Both the position numbers and the translations under genes were made by a program. A model generated the notes under the pieces. It was not told the DNA's origin, did no database searches, and saw nothing but the letters and a program-made list of their open reading frames with translations. This document shows positions 36,285 to 44,486 of a stretch of DNA of 64,000 bases, one piece after another (position 1 is the stretch's first letter; every line of letters starts with the position of its first letter). The stretch covers positions 124,001 through 188,000 of the forward strand of contig NZ_RZNZ01000004.1 of the NCBI RefSeq assembly GCF_008698145.1. Direction: 5' to 3'. This stretch comes from Bifidobacterium vespertilionis (GTDB lineage Bacteria; Actinomycetota; Actinomycetes; Actinomycetales; Bifidobacteriaceae).

Positions 36285-37511
36285 TCAGTGCTCGAACGGA
36301 CGCTCGAGCGGGCACTCGCGGTTGAGCTCGACGCCGAAGCCCGGCTTGTCGAGTTCCTCCGCGGTGATGATGCCGTCGTGCGGAACCGGCTCGTCGATCA
36401 GGACCGGATCGAACTGCGGACGGACGTAGTCGGCGTGCGGCGAGGTCATGAGCATCTCGCTGAACGGCGTGTTGGTGAACGTGATGACCGCGTGGTGCGA
36501 GTACACGGAGGAGCCGTGGGGCACCACGAGCTGGCCGCGGGACTTGGCCACGGCCGCGATCTCGCACAGCGAGGTCACACCGCCGCACCAGCCGACGTCG
36601 GGCTGCAGGATGTCCACACCCGCGTCGGAGAGCTCCTTGAAGCCCTCCAGCGTGCCGGTGTGCTCGCCGGTGGTCATGAGCATGCCGGCGGGCATGTTCT
36701 TCTTGAGCTGGCGGTAGGACTCGATCTGCTGGGGCGGGAAGCACTCCTCCAGCCACTTCAGCTTGTACGGGGCGGCCGCGTGGGCCAGCTTGGTGGCGTA
36801 GTTGACGTCCTGGCTCATCCAGCAGTCGAACATCAGCCAGAAGTTGTCGCCGACGCGCTCGCGCATCTCCTTGAGGGTGGCGATGTCCTTGGCGATGCCC
36901 TCGTCGCCGTCCGCCGGACCCCAGTGGGTCGGCATCTTGCCGCCGATGAAGCCCATCTTCTGGGCCAGATCCGGGCGTGCGCCGGTGGCGTAGAAGTGGA
37001 TCTCATCGCGCACGGCACCACCGAGCAGCTTGTAGACCGGCAGCTTGACGACTTTGCCGTACAGATCCCACAGGGCCAGATCGACGCAGGAGATGGTGTT
37101 GATCACCACGCCGCCGCCACCGGAGTAGTACTGGGTGGCGTTGAGCATCTGGTCGTGGATCAGCTTGATCTGATCGACGCGCTTGCCCTCTACGAAGCGG
37201 GACAGGTGGTGCTCGACGATGAAGCAGCCCACCGTTCCGGCGGTGGAGATGGCGAATCCCGTGGTGCCGTCCGAGGCCTCGACCTCGACGACCAGCGTGC
37301 CCAGCACGTTGATGCCGAAGGACTGGCGGGACTGCTTGTACTCATCGTACTTGGACATGGGGGTGGCGATGTGGTCGTCGATCCAGTGGTCCTTGCCCTG
37401 ATCGTGATAATCGCCGCCGCCCTGGCCATGGACCTTGGCCGCAGCGCCGCCCATCGAGTACGCGCGGATATGCGTGATCGTGGGAAGCTTCAATGATGGT
37501 GCTAGTGCCAT
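36285..37511 (-). CDS. rhmD: L-rhamnonate dehydratase (enolase superfamily)
   Basis: The 408-residue protein is very close to E. coli RhmD throughout, including [19 protein letters not shown], the FDCW metal Asp (about 248), GEH (about 303), [10 protein letters not shown] (about 323) and [13 protein letters not shown] with the catalytic His (about 349). It dehydrates L-rhamnonate to 2-keto-3-deoxy-L-rhamnonate. It is the first gene of rhmD-rhmA-iclR-AEC. The ATG follows AGAGGATCA. The palindrome shared with the SDR/lactonase unit lies 55-81 bp upstream. This is the firmest anchor for the rhamnose pathway. Confidence 0.96.
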   Translation of the reverse strand: MALAPSLKLPTITHIRAYSMGGAAAKVHGQGGGDYHDQGKDHWIDDHIATPMSKYDEYKQSRQSFGINVLGTLVVEVEASDGTTGFAISTAGTVGCFIVEHHLSRFVEGKRVDQIKLIHDQMLNATQYYSGGGGVVINTISCVDLALWDLYGKVVKLPVYKLLGGAVRDEIHFYATGARPDLAQKMGFIGGKMPTHWGPADGDEGIAKDIATLKEMRERVGDNFWLMFDCWMSQDVNYATKLAHAAAPYKLKWLEECFPPQQIESYRQLKKNMPAGMLMTTGEHTGTLEGFKELSDAGVDILQPDVGWCGGVTSLCEIAAVAKSRGQLVVPHGSSVYSHHAVITFTNTPFSEMLMTSPHADYVRPQFDPVLIDEPVPHDGIITAEELDKPGFGVELNRECPLERPFEH

Positions 37512-37565
37512 GATTGATCCTCTTCGATGCAATGGATTGGAACGCTTATCAGCATACCAGAGGTT

Positions 37566-37592
37566 GAAACTGCATCCCAATATTTGGCACGG
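37566..37592 (-). promoter_or_regulatory. Candidate rhamnose operator upstream of rhmD
   Basis: GAAACTGCATCCCAATATTT is followed by GGCACGG. The core TCCCAATATTTGGCA differs from the perfect palindrome at 13144-13158 at two positions, and the left flank GAAMYGCA is also shared. Confidence 0.6.
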
Positions 37593-37611
37593 AAGGCGGC
37601 GTGGGCGGGCA

Positions 37612-37805
37612 AAATGAGCAAATCCGATGCCCTGCGACACCCAAACCAGACACCCAAACCAGCTCCCCCACATCCGATCCGCTCATTCTGAAGTAAGCAA
37701 AGCACAGAATGAGCAAATCCGATGCGCTGCAGCCGATTTCAGACCGTCACACATCCAATCCGCTCATTCTGCGCCGCAACACCATCAAAATGAGCAGATC
37801 CGATG
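37612..37805. repeat. Alternating GAGCAAATCCGATG hairpins (family C), locus 1
   Basis: Five copies of AAAATGAGCAAATCCGATGC alternate in orientation. Two pair into hairpins with 20-bp near-perfect arms and 14-nt loops (about 37671-37725 and 37750-37805). The same family recurs at 48606-48862. With the operator at 37845 this accounts for the gene-free stretch 37512-37925. Confidence 0.85.
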
Positions 37806-37844
37806 CCTTGCAGCCGATTGTATGCCGCCGCACACGAGCATCAA

Positions 37845-37898
37845 CTTCATAAATATTTTATGAGAAGATGATATTATCTTCATAAAATATGTATGAAG
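37845..37898 (+). promoter_or_regulatory. Large AT-rich inverted repeat upstream of the ATPase gene
   Basis: CTTCATAAATATTTTATGA (37845-37863) pairs with TCATAAAATATGTATGAAG (37880-37898), 18 of 19 positions. It covers a possible upstream ATG at 37893 and lies just before the favoured start. Very low GC against a 63% background suggests an acquired promoter/operator. Confidence 0.7.
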
Positions 37899-37925
37899 AT
37901 AGATGAATTGGGAATCGGAGGACCC

Positions 37926-39305
37926 ATGACGCGCATCATCGATCGGCACCCCGCACCGGACTATGCCTCGCTGGTCCGGGAAATGCGTGAATACCGCTTC
38001 CCCAGACCCATTCGCCGCAAGCCGGTGATCCGGGATCTTCCCAAACCCGCCATGTTCAATCTGGTGCACATCCTCACCGGCATGCGCCGCAGCGGCAAGA
38101 CCTTCCATCTGTTCCAGCTCATCAATGATCTGCTGGACGCCGGCATCCCGCGCGACGCCATCCTGTACTTCAACTTCGCCGATGAACGGCTTCAGCCCAT
38201 GCCCGAGGACGTTCTGGAGCAAACCGTCAACGAATTCTGGCGCCAATGCCCGCAATCGAGATCGGGGGGCACCTACCTCTTCCTGGACGAGGTGCAGGAG
38301 GCGGCGCACTGGCAGGGATTCTGCCAGCGGCTCGCCGAACATGAGCCGGTGACGATCGTCATCACCGGCTCCTCGTCAAAACTCTCCAGCGAGGAAATCG
38401 CCACGAACTTCCGCGGCCGATCATACGCCCACGAGGTGCTGCCCCTATCGTTCCGCGAATACTGCGACTTCCATGATCTGAAGGCCCCCGCCCCCGACGA
38501 CGACGCCTTCTCGCCCCAAACCACAACGGCCATGGAGGCCGCATTCGATCGATACCTGATCGAGGGGGGATTCCCGGGCGTGCAGAGGCTGTCCGAAGCG
38601 GGCCGAATCGACATGCTGCAAAGCTACATGCGCGATGTGGTAGCCAGAGATGTGGCGGATCGCCTTGGACGCAGCGACATCACGCTGGCCAACCAGATCA
38701 CGCTGTATGCGCTGCGCAACACGTCATGCGAGCTGTCCGTCAGCAACATGGCCGCCCAGCTGGAACAAGCCGGCTACAAACTGTATTGGAACAAGGCAAG
38801 GCGCATCCTCGACCTGTTGGAACAGGCGTTCCTGTGCTATGAGGTCCGGGAATACGCGACCACGCTCAAGCCCGGATCCACCACGCCGCCCAAGGTCTAT
38901 TCGGAGGATCCCGGCTTCACCTACGCGGTCTCCCGGGCCAACCAACAGGACGTCGGCAAACGACTGAAAACGGCGGTTTATCTCGAACTTCGCAGAAGGC
39001 AGGCGAGACGACGTACCGACTCCATCACATCGCTCACGCTGCCCACGGACAGGCATGAAAAGATCGACTTCCTCGTGGGGGATGCCCTGGGCATGGAACC
39101 GTATGCCGCCATCCAAGTCACGGCCGAAATGACGCGAGCCAGCACGCGCGATCGCGAAATCGCCGGTCTTGAGCTGACCATGCGCCGCATGCCGGAGGTG
39201 ACGTCAACGATCATCACCCTGCGGCAGGAGGGGACGATCAGCACGGATTCGGGAACGATTCGGGTCATCCCGGCCTGGCAATGGGCATTGCGGGACGGGC
39301 GATGA
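37926..39305 (+). CDS. AAA_14/DUF4143 family ATPase
   Basis: The 459-residue protein has a Walker A GMRRSGKTF (about 53), Walker B TYLFLDEVQE (about 118), the sensor-like VITGSSSKL (about 145) and a C-terminal DUF4143 region (SEDPGFTYAV, about 325, then KIDFLVG). These single-gene ATPases are scattered in gut bacteria, and their function is not settled. The start ATG at 37926 follows GGAGG; an upstream in-frame ATG at 37893 would add 11 residues but lies inside the palindrome. It is a plus-strand loner between rhamnose and uronate genes, bounded by repeats, suggesting lateral acquisition. Confidence 0.85.
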   Translation: MTRIIDRHPAPDYASLVREMREYRFPRPIRRKPVIRDLPKPAMFNLVHILTGMRRSGKTFHLFQLINDLLDAGIPRDAILYFNFADERLQPMPEDVLEQTVNEFWRQCPQSRSGGTYLFLDEVQEAAHWQGFCQRLAEHEPVTIVITGSSSKLSSEEIATNFRGRSYAHEVLPLSFREYCDFHDLKAPAPDDDAFSPQTTTAMEAAFDRYLIEGGFPGVQRLSEAGRIDMLQSYMRDVVARDVADRLGRSDITLANQITLYALRNTSCELSVSNMAAQLEQAGYKLYWNKARRILDLLEQAFLCYEVREYATTLKPGSTTPPKVYSEDPGFTYAVSRANQQDVGKRLKTAVYLELRRRQARRRTDSITSLTLPTDRHEKIDFLVGDALGMEPYAAIQVTAEMTRASTRDREIAGLELTMRRMPEVTSTIITLRQEGTISTDSGTIRVIPAWQWALRDGR

Positions 39306-39317
39306 CATCAACGCAAA

Positions 39318-39353
39318 CGGGCGCCGAGCCCCCGCGCGGGAACCCGGCGCCCG
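39318..39353. terminator. Hairpin between converging ATPase and uxaC genes
   Basis: CGGGCGCCG and CGGCGCCCG (9 bp, perfect) have an 18-nt loop that contains a further CCCGCGCGGG palindrome. Its position between converging stops fits a bidirectional terminator. Confidence 0.65.
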
Positions 39354-39404
39354 GATCGGATCATCGCGGACGGATCGGCCGGCGACCGCCGATCGGACGA
39401 ACGA

Positions 39405-40814
39405 TCAGACGAACAGCGCCTTCGCGTTGTTGTAGCTGACGTCGGCGATCAGGGGCTTGAGGTAGTCCACATCGTCCGGGACCTCGCCGCGAGCGGCCCA
39501 CTCGCCCACCAGCTCGCACAGGATGCGGCGGAAGAACTCGTGGCGCGGGAAGCTCAGGAAGGAGCGGGAGTCGGTGGTCATGCCCACGAAGTTGCCCAGC
39601 AGGGACTCCTCGGCCATTACCTCGAGCTGGCGGCGGATGCCGGTGCGGGTGTCGTTGAACCACCACGCGTTGCCCAGGGCCATGCGCTGCTTCTTGCCGC
39701 CGCCCTGGAAGCTGCCCATCACGGTGGCGATGGGCATGTAGTCGTTCGAGTTGAGCGAGTAGATGATCGTGCGCGGGATCGCGCCCTGACGGGCGGCCGC
39801 ATCGAACAGGCGGGCCAGCGGTTCGGCGATCGAGCGGTCGTTCAGGGCGTCGAAGCCGGTGTCCGCGCCGTGCTCGGCGAAGCCCACGGAGTTGATGTTG
39901 CGCAGGGCGTGGATGTGCAGCTGCATGGTCCAGTCGTGCGCGTCGTAGATCTTCATGAGCTCCAGGAACAGCGCGGTGCGGTACTTGGCCAGATCGTCGG
40001 CGGTCAGCGGCTCGCCGGCGCGGGCCTTGTCCAGGATCGCGTCGAGCTCGGCCTTGGTGGCCTCCTCGTAGACCATGAGGTCAGCCGCGTGGTCGGACAG
40101 GCGGGAACCCATGGAGTGGAAGAAGTCCACGCGCTTGTTGATGGCGGCCATCATGTCGTCGAAGGAGCCGATCGTGTCGCCCGTGACCTGCTCGAGCTGG
40201 TCGACCCACTCGGAGAAACCGGCCTTGTCCGGGTTCAGGGCCTTGTCCGGGCGCATGGCGGGGATCATGGCGAAGGTGTCGCCGCCCTCCTGCGCGAACT
40301 TCCTGTGGTATTCGAGAGAGTCGACCGGATCGTCGGTGGTGCAGATGGTGTCCAGGCCCATGCGGCGCAGCAGGGCGCGACGGGTGAAGTCCTTGGTGGC
40401 GAGCATCTCGTTGGTGCGCTCGTAGATGGACTGGGCGGTGCGCGTGGTCAGCGTCTCGGTGATGCCGAAGTAGCGGCGCAGCTCCATGTGGGTCCACAGA
40501 TAGACCGGCGAGCCGATGGCCTTCTCCATGGTGGCGGCGTACGCCTGGAACTTCTCCCACGGGTCGCCCTTGCCGGTGATGAGCTCCTCCGGGGTGCCGT
40601 TGGCGCGGATCAGACGCCACTTGTAGTGGTCGCCGTAGTTGTTGCCGTCGGTGAGCCACGCGGCCACGATGTCCGTGAAGTTCCGGTCCTCGTAGATCTC
40701 CTTGGGGCTCAGATGGCAGTGGTAGTCCACAATGGGCAGGCTCTCCGCGGTCCCGTGGAACAGCTCCTTGGCCACGTCCGTGGTCAGCAGGTAATCATCA
40801 TCAAGGAAACTCAT
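39405..40814 (-). CDS. uxaC: Uronate isomerase (glucuronate/galacturonate isomerase)
   Basis: The 469-residue amidohydrolase-fold enzyme converts D-galacturonate to D-tagaturonate and D-glucuronate to D-fructuronate. Landmarks are PIVDYHCHLSPKEI (about 27-40), DGNNYGDHYKWRLIRANG (about 56), CTTDDPVDSLEYH (about 161), LHIHALRN (about 300) and GMTTDSRSFLSFPRHEFFRRI (about 418). A strong pectin-type motif lies 82 bp upstream. With uxaB it gives the galacturonate branch; uxaA is not in the window. The ATG follows AAAGGAG. Confidence 0.96.
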   Translation of the reverse strand: MSFLDDDYLLTTDVAKELFHGTAESLPIVDYHCHLSPKEIYEDRNFTDIVAAWLTDGNNYGDHYKWRLIRANGTPEELITGKGDPWEKFQAYAATMEKAIGSPVYLWTHMELRRYFGITETLTTRTAQSIYERTNEMLATKDFTRRALLRRMGLDTICTTDDPVDSLEYHRKFAQEGGDTFAMIPAMRPDKALNPDKAGFSEWVDQLEQVTGDTIGSFDDMMAAINKRVDFFHSMGSRLSDHAADLMVYEEATKAELDAILDKARAGEPLTADDLAKYRTALFLELMKIYDAHDWTMQLHIHALRNINSVGFAEHGADTGFDALNDRSIAEPLARLFDAAARQGAIPRTIIYSLNSNDYMPIATVMGSFQGGGKKQRMALGNAWWFNDTRTGIRRQLEVMAEESLLGNFVGMTTDSRSFLSFPRHEFFRRILCELVGEWAARGEVPDDVDYLKPLIADVSYNNAKALFV

Positions 40815-40895
40815 GCCTCGACTCCTTTGCCGATACGTTGAGGGTTTGCAATCACCCTACAAGTATGGCGCGGGCGGGCCGTTGGAACGGCGCGG

Positions 40896-40911
40896 GTTGC
40901 CATCCGTTGCA
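40896..40911 (-). promoter_or_regulatory. Pectin-regulon motif upstream of uxaC
   Basis: GTTGCCATCCGTTGCA lies 82 bp upstream of the uxaC ATG. It differs at one position from the copy upstream of uxaB (GTTGCCATGCGTTGCA). Confidence 0.6.
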
Positions 40912-40974
40912 GACCACGGAGAGGCCGGCCGCGAACGGGCAGCGGACGGGCCGCGGACGGGACAAGCCACAGGC

Positions 40975-42423
40975 CTATTCGTCCTGCTGACTGGGGAACC
41001 AGGGGCGCGACTTGTACCGGTCGATCCCGCGCCTGCGCCAGCGCCGGTTGTCCGTGTTGGCGTCGCACGACAGGTACCCTTCCAGGAAGTACGTGCAAAA
41101 CACGTCGTAGTCTATGTCGCCGTGGCTCATGTAGTGGTAGGCGCGCCTGCACGTGCTGGAGGCGTACGCCTGCACGAGCCGCTCGCAGCGCTCATCGTGC
41201 GTCAGGCGGGGGTCCGATTCCACGAGCCACTGGTTCACGGAGTACACGCCCTGCACGGCATCGCGCTCGATCAGCGCGATCATGGCCTCGATGATCTGCC
41301 GGCGCGAATCCCAGATGATGTCGCGCAGCATGTCCGGATCCTCCTCGATGGCGGATCCGGCCGCGTCCACGGCCTCGATCAGATCCTGCACCGCGCGCAC
41401 CTCCAGCCACGAGAACCCGGCCGTGCGATACGCGGCCAAGGCCAAGGACAGGCGCCACGAGTGCGTGTCCGGGAACTCGCGCGCGACGTCCGCCGCGAGG
41501 ATCCTACGGGATTCGGGAATGTTCGGCTTCTTGAACTCCGCGATGCTCATGCGGCCGCTGCGCTTGAATCCGCGGCTGGCGGGCCGCTGGTGGCGGGTGA
41601 CCGACGCCTCGGCCGTGCGATGGCAGATCTTGGCGAACGAGCATGGATCGAGGCTGGCGCCGCCCACCAGGAAGCCGTCGATGTCGTTGAGCCGGATGAT
41701 CGACATGGCGTTCTCCGGCTTGACCGAGCCACCGTACAGAATGCGCACGGCCGCCGCGATGTCCGCGCCGAACGCCGCGTTGATGAAATCGCGGATGTCC
41801 GCGAGCGCCGATTCGATCACATTGAGGTCCGGCACGTTGCCGGTGCCGATGCTCCACACGGGCTCGTAGGCCACGATCACGCGCTTCATGTCCTCGCAGT
41901 CCATCTGACTGACGGCTTCGGCGAGCTGGCGCAGCGCGTAGTCGATGCCGATGCCGTGCTCGCGGCCGGCGCGGGTCTCGCCGATGCACAGGATGGGCTG
42001 CATGCCGTTGTCCAATACCACGCGCATCTTCGTGGCGAAGGTGTCGTCGTCCTCGGGATGGTAGCGCCGCTGCTCGGAGTGGCCCACCAGCACGTATTTG
42101 CAGCCCAGCGTGGAGAGCATGTCCGCGCTGATGTCCCCGGTGTAGGCGCCGGATGCGATGTCGCTGACGGTCTGCGCGCCCACGACCAGCTGCTTGCCCA
42201 TGCCCCGTTCGCCCAGCGTGTCGATGAAGGACTGCAGCGATGTGAACGGGGGAAGGATGCCGATCTCCGGACGGTCGAGCGGCTGCCCGGAAGCGGCCAT
42301 GCGGCCCTCCCAGGCGTCGTTCATGCCCGAGTAGTCGATCATCCACTGGGCCGCCTCGCGGTGGTTGAGGTTCATCTTCCAGTTGCCCACCACCAAGGGC
42401 TTGCGGCGTGGACGCGCGGGCAT
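40975..42423 (-). CDS. Triose-phosphate isomerase fused to an unknown C-terminal domain
   Basis: The 482-residue protein begins with a complete TpiA: GNWKMN (about 12), VLVGHSEQRR (catalytic His, about 110), VIVAYEPVWSIGTG (catalytic Glu, about 183) and YGGSVKPEN (about 230). After about residue 265 a basic linker leads to about 190 residues (MSIAEFKKPNIPESR...) with no family I recognise, rich in helices and ending WFPSQQDE. There is no stop between the parts. The ATG overlaps the phosphatase TGA by one base (TGATG). A separate translation start at the internal ATG (41548-41550) is possible. This is probably an accessory TPI serving uronate-derived triose phosphate. Confidence 0.85.
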   Translation of the reverse strand: MPARPRRKPLVVGNWKMNLNHREAAQWMIDYSGMNDAWEGRMAASGQPLDRPEIGILPPFTSLQSFIDTLGERGMGKQLVVGAQTVSDIASGAYTGDISADMLSTLGCKYVLVGHSEQRRYHPEDDDTFATKMRVVLDNGMQPILCIGETRAGREHGIGIDYALRQLAEAVSQMDCEDMKRVIVAYEPVWSIGTGNVPDLNVIESALADIRDFINAAFGADIAAAVRILYGGSVKPENAMSIIRLNDIDGFLVGGASLDPCSFAKICHRTAEASVTRHQRPASRGFKRSGRMSIAEFKKPNIPESRRILAADVAREFPDTHSWRLSLALAAYRTAGFSWLEVRAVQDLIEAVDAAGSAIEEDPDMLRDIIWDSRRQIIEAMIALIERDAVQGVYSVNQWLVESDPRLTHDERCERLVQAYASSTCRRAYHYMSHGDIDYDVFCTYFLEGYLSCDANTDNRRWRRRGIDRYKSRPWFPSQQDE

Positions 42424-43076
42424 CACAGCCCCCAGTGCTGGATGACGGGCTGGCCCTTGTGCACGCCGAGCACCGAGTATTCGGCCGTTCCCAGTTCGAA
42501 CGAGCGGGCGCCGATCGCAGGCAGCCCGCACCACGCCACGGTGAGCATGCGGATGATGTGCGAATGGGCCACGAGCAGCACGTCGCCGCCATCGTCGATC
42601 ACCGGGCGGACCAGATCCACCACGCGGCCGGCGCGCTCGTACACCTCGTCGAGGGTCTCCCCCGGGCCTCCGGCCACCGTCACGGGCGTGCCGTCGGGCA
42701 GGGTCTCCACATGCTCGCCGCCGATCTCCTCCGGCAGCACGCGCGGACCGTCCACCCACAGGTCCCACGGACGACCCATGATTTCGGAAAGCTGGGCGCG
42801 GGTGCGGCCCTCCGCGCGGCCATAGTCCCATTCGTGCAGATCGTCGAGCACCTGGGCGTCCAGGCCCGCGGCCTCGGCGGTCTGGCGGGCGCGCAGCATG
42901 GGCGAAACGTAGGTGGCGGCGAAGTCGCCGGGATGGCGGGCCTTCACGCGGATTCCGGCATCCGAGGCCTGCTCGACGCCCTTGGCGGTCAGCGGGACCT
43001 CCGCGAGTCCGGTGTGCTGCCCGGAGAGGGCCCAGTAGGTCTGTCCGTGGCGAAGCAGGTACAGTTGTCCGGTCAT
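42423..43076 (-). CDS. Histidine phosphatase / phosphoglycerate-mutase-like protein
   Basis: The 217-residue protein has the RHG motif LYLLRHGQT (about 6-14), a second Arg in SPMLRARQTAE (about 60), DYGRAEG (acidic residue region, about 87) and the distal His in LLVAHSHIIRML (about 173). It is a 2-histidine phosphatase and may dephosphorylate a sugar phosphate rather than isomerise phosphoglycerate. It is translationally coupled to the TpiA fusion and follows the aldolase gene by 52 bp, forming an aldolase-phosphatase-TPI unit. Confidence 0.85.
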   Translation of the reverse strand: MTGQLYLLRHGQTYWALSGQHTGLAEVPLTAKGVEQASDAGIRVKARHPGDFAATYVSPMLRARQTAEAAGLDAQVLDDLHEWDYGRAEGRTRAQLSEIMGRPWDLWVDGPRVLPEEIGGEHVETLPDGTPVTVAGGPGETLDEVYERAGRVVDLVRPVIDDGGDVLLVAHSHIIRMLTVAWCGLPAIGARSFELGTAEYSVLGVHKGQPVIQHWGL

Positions 43077-43128
43077 ATGTGCATCTCCTTTGATGAATGC
43101 GCTATGCGTTTGATGGAAGGTCCGCGCC

Positions 43129-44151
43129 TCAGCGGGCGACGACGGGTTCCAGGACGGAACGGTAGTCGACGCTTTCGGCGTGCCCGGCCGAACCGAGCAG
43201 TTCGGCGACCTCGACGACCTTGGCGGTCATCGACTTGCGGCCCGCGGCATTCCAGTGACGCGGGTCGAAGAACTTCTTGCCTTCGCGGTGCGAGCGCTGC
43301 AGACCGTTGGCGTCCGTGAGGAACTGGTCCACGCCCGCCGTGTAGGCGTACTGGGTGTCCGTGTCCACGTTCATCTTGACGACGCCGTTGGCCACCGCGG
43401 CGCGCACGTCGTCGTCCGGGGAACCGGAGCCGCCGTGGAACACGTACAGGTTGCGTTCGCCGGTCTTCTGCGCGATCTCGCTGAGCAGTTCGGGGTGCAG
43501 GTCCGGCACGACGGCCGTGCCGTGGGCGTTGCCGAACGCGACGGCCAGCAGATAGTCGTCCGCGGTGAGCCCGGCATCCTCGAAGGTGCGCTGGATCTCC
43601 TCGACGTCCTCGGGGGTGGAGAACACGGCCTTGTCCGCGACGCCGTCCTCCATGCCGCCCCATTTGCCGCCGGCCTCGACCTCGAGCACGCCGTCCACGG
43701 CCTTGACCAGCGGCAGCAGGCGGCGGATCGTGGCCACGTTGTCGTGGATCTCGTCGTGCGAGCCGTCGAACATGAAGGAGTCGAAGATCTTCTCCTCGCC
43801 GGCGTCCTTGAGGACCTTGAGCTCCTTGAGCAGCGGAACGAGCCACACGTCGACCATGTCCGCATGGCAGTGGTCGGTGTGGATGGCGATCGGCACGTGC
43901 TGGGACTTGCGCAGGTCGCGCAGCGTGCGGCCCAGGACGATGGAGCCCTCCACCGGATCGTTCACGGGGCTGGCCTGCTTGGCCGCGCCCACGCTGATCT
44001 GGATGAAGCCGGCGGACTTCGCCTGGCTCAGACCGGCCATTGCGGCGATGCCGGTATCGAGATTGCTCACGTTGATCGCCGGGTAAGCATACCCGTTCTC
44101 ATGCGCGTCTTTCAGCAGCCCCTTCAGCGTTTCGGTCGTCATCTCGAACAT
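43129..44151 (-). CDS. Class II fructose/tagatose-bisphosphate aldolase
   Basis: The 340-residue zinc aldolase shows YAYPAINVSN (about 22), IAIHTDHCHADMVD (proton-transfer Asp and zinc His, about 90), EVEAGGKWGGMEDG (about 155), VAFGNAHG (zinc His, about 206), FHGGSGSPDDDV (zinc His/Gly loop, about 242) and VVKMNVDTD (about 266). It would join glyceraldehyde-3-phosphate and dihydroxyacetone phosphate, or split a ketose bisphosphate. Classic bifidobacterial physiology lacks aldolase, so this gene beside uronate genes is notable. The ATG at 44149-44151 follows GGCGGAGAACG. Confidence 0.92.
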   Translation of the reverse strand: MFEMTTETLKGLLKDAHENGYAYPAINVSNLDTGIAAMAGLSQAKSAGFIQISVGAAKQASPVNDPVEGSIVLGRTLRDLRKSQHVPIAIHTDHCHADMVDVWLVPLLKELKVLKDAGEEKIFDSFMFDGSHDEIHDNVATIRRLLPLVKAVDGVLEVEAGGKWGGMEDGVADKAVFSTPEDVEEIQRTFEDAGLTADDYLLAVAFGNAHGTAVVPDLHPELLSEIAQKTGERNLYVFHGGSGSPDDDVRAAVANGVVKMNVDTDTQYAYTAGVDQFLTDANGLQRSHREGKKFFDPRHWNAAGRKSMTAKVVEVAELLGSAGHAESVDYRSVLEPVVAR

Positions 44152-44380
44152 CGTTCTCCGCCTTCCTGATCGGCCAGCCACCCGGCCCGTCGATCGGTCC
44201 AACCGTTTTCCGTGACCGCTCTTGCACGGCCATGCCTTCGATCATGCCGATGTGACATAGCACATCGTCCGACAGACCCTAGCATAGTCGGCGACACGCG
44301 CATTGGGGAATACGGAGGCCAATGTTTGCCAAGTGATTGCACGGAGCCGCACGATCGTGTGCGCATTTGTGCGATCGAAC

Positions 44381-44425
44381 AACTCAACTAAAACGAACAT
44401 AAATCATGTTCACTTTGGTTGAGTT
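44381..44425. promoter_or_regulatory. 20-bp inverted repeat upstream of the aldolase gene
   Basis: AACTCAACTAAAACGAACAT and ATGTTCACTTTGGTTGAGTT pair at 17 of 20 positions with a 5-nt spacer. The inner GAACAT-N5-ATGTTC is perfect. It lies between the lacI stop and the aldolase start, with CACGATCGTG nearby at 44351. This is a likely operator or transcribed hairpin. No gene is seen in 44152-44486. Confidence 0.65.
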
Positions 44426-44486
44426 GAGTTTTGTGGTCCCGATCCGCTCCCAATCCGCTCCAATCCACGGGACGCCCATCGGGCGT

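Noticed and set aside
40975-42831. 618-residue form of the TpiA fusion
   Set aside because: The extra N-terminus is an out-of-frame reading of the phosphatase gene. The TpiA sequence starts at the ATG overlapping the phosphatase stop.
44324-44341. Seventh copy of the pectin motif (TTGCCAAGTGATTGCA) upstream of the aldolase gene
   Set aside because: Half-site spacing is one base longer and the site is about 175 bp from the start, so it was not counted with the other six.
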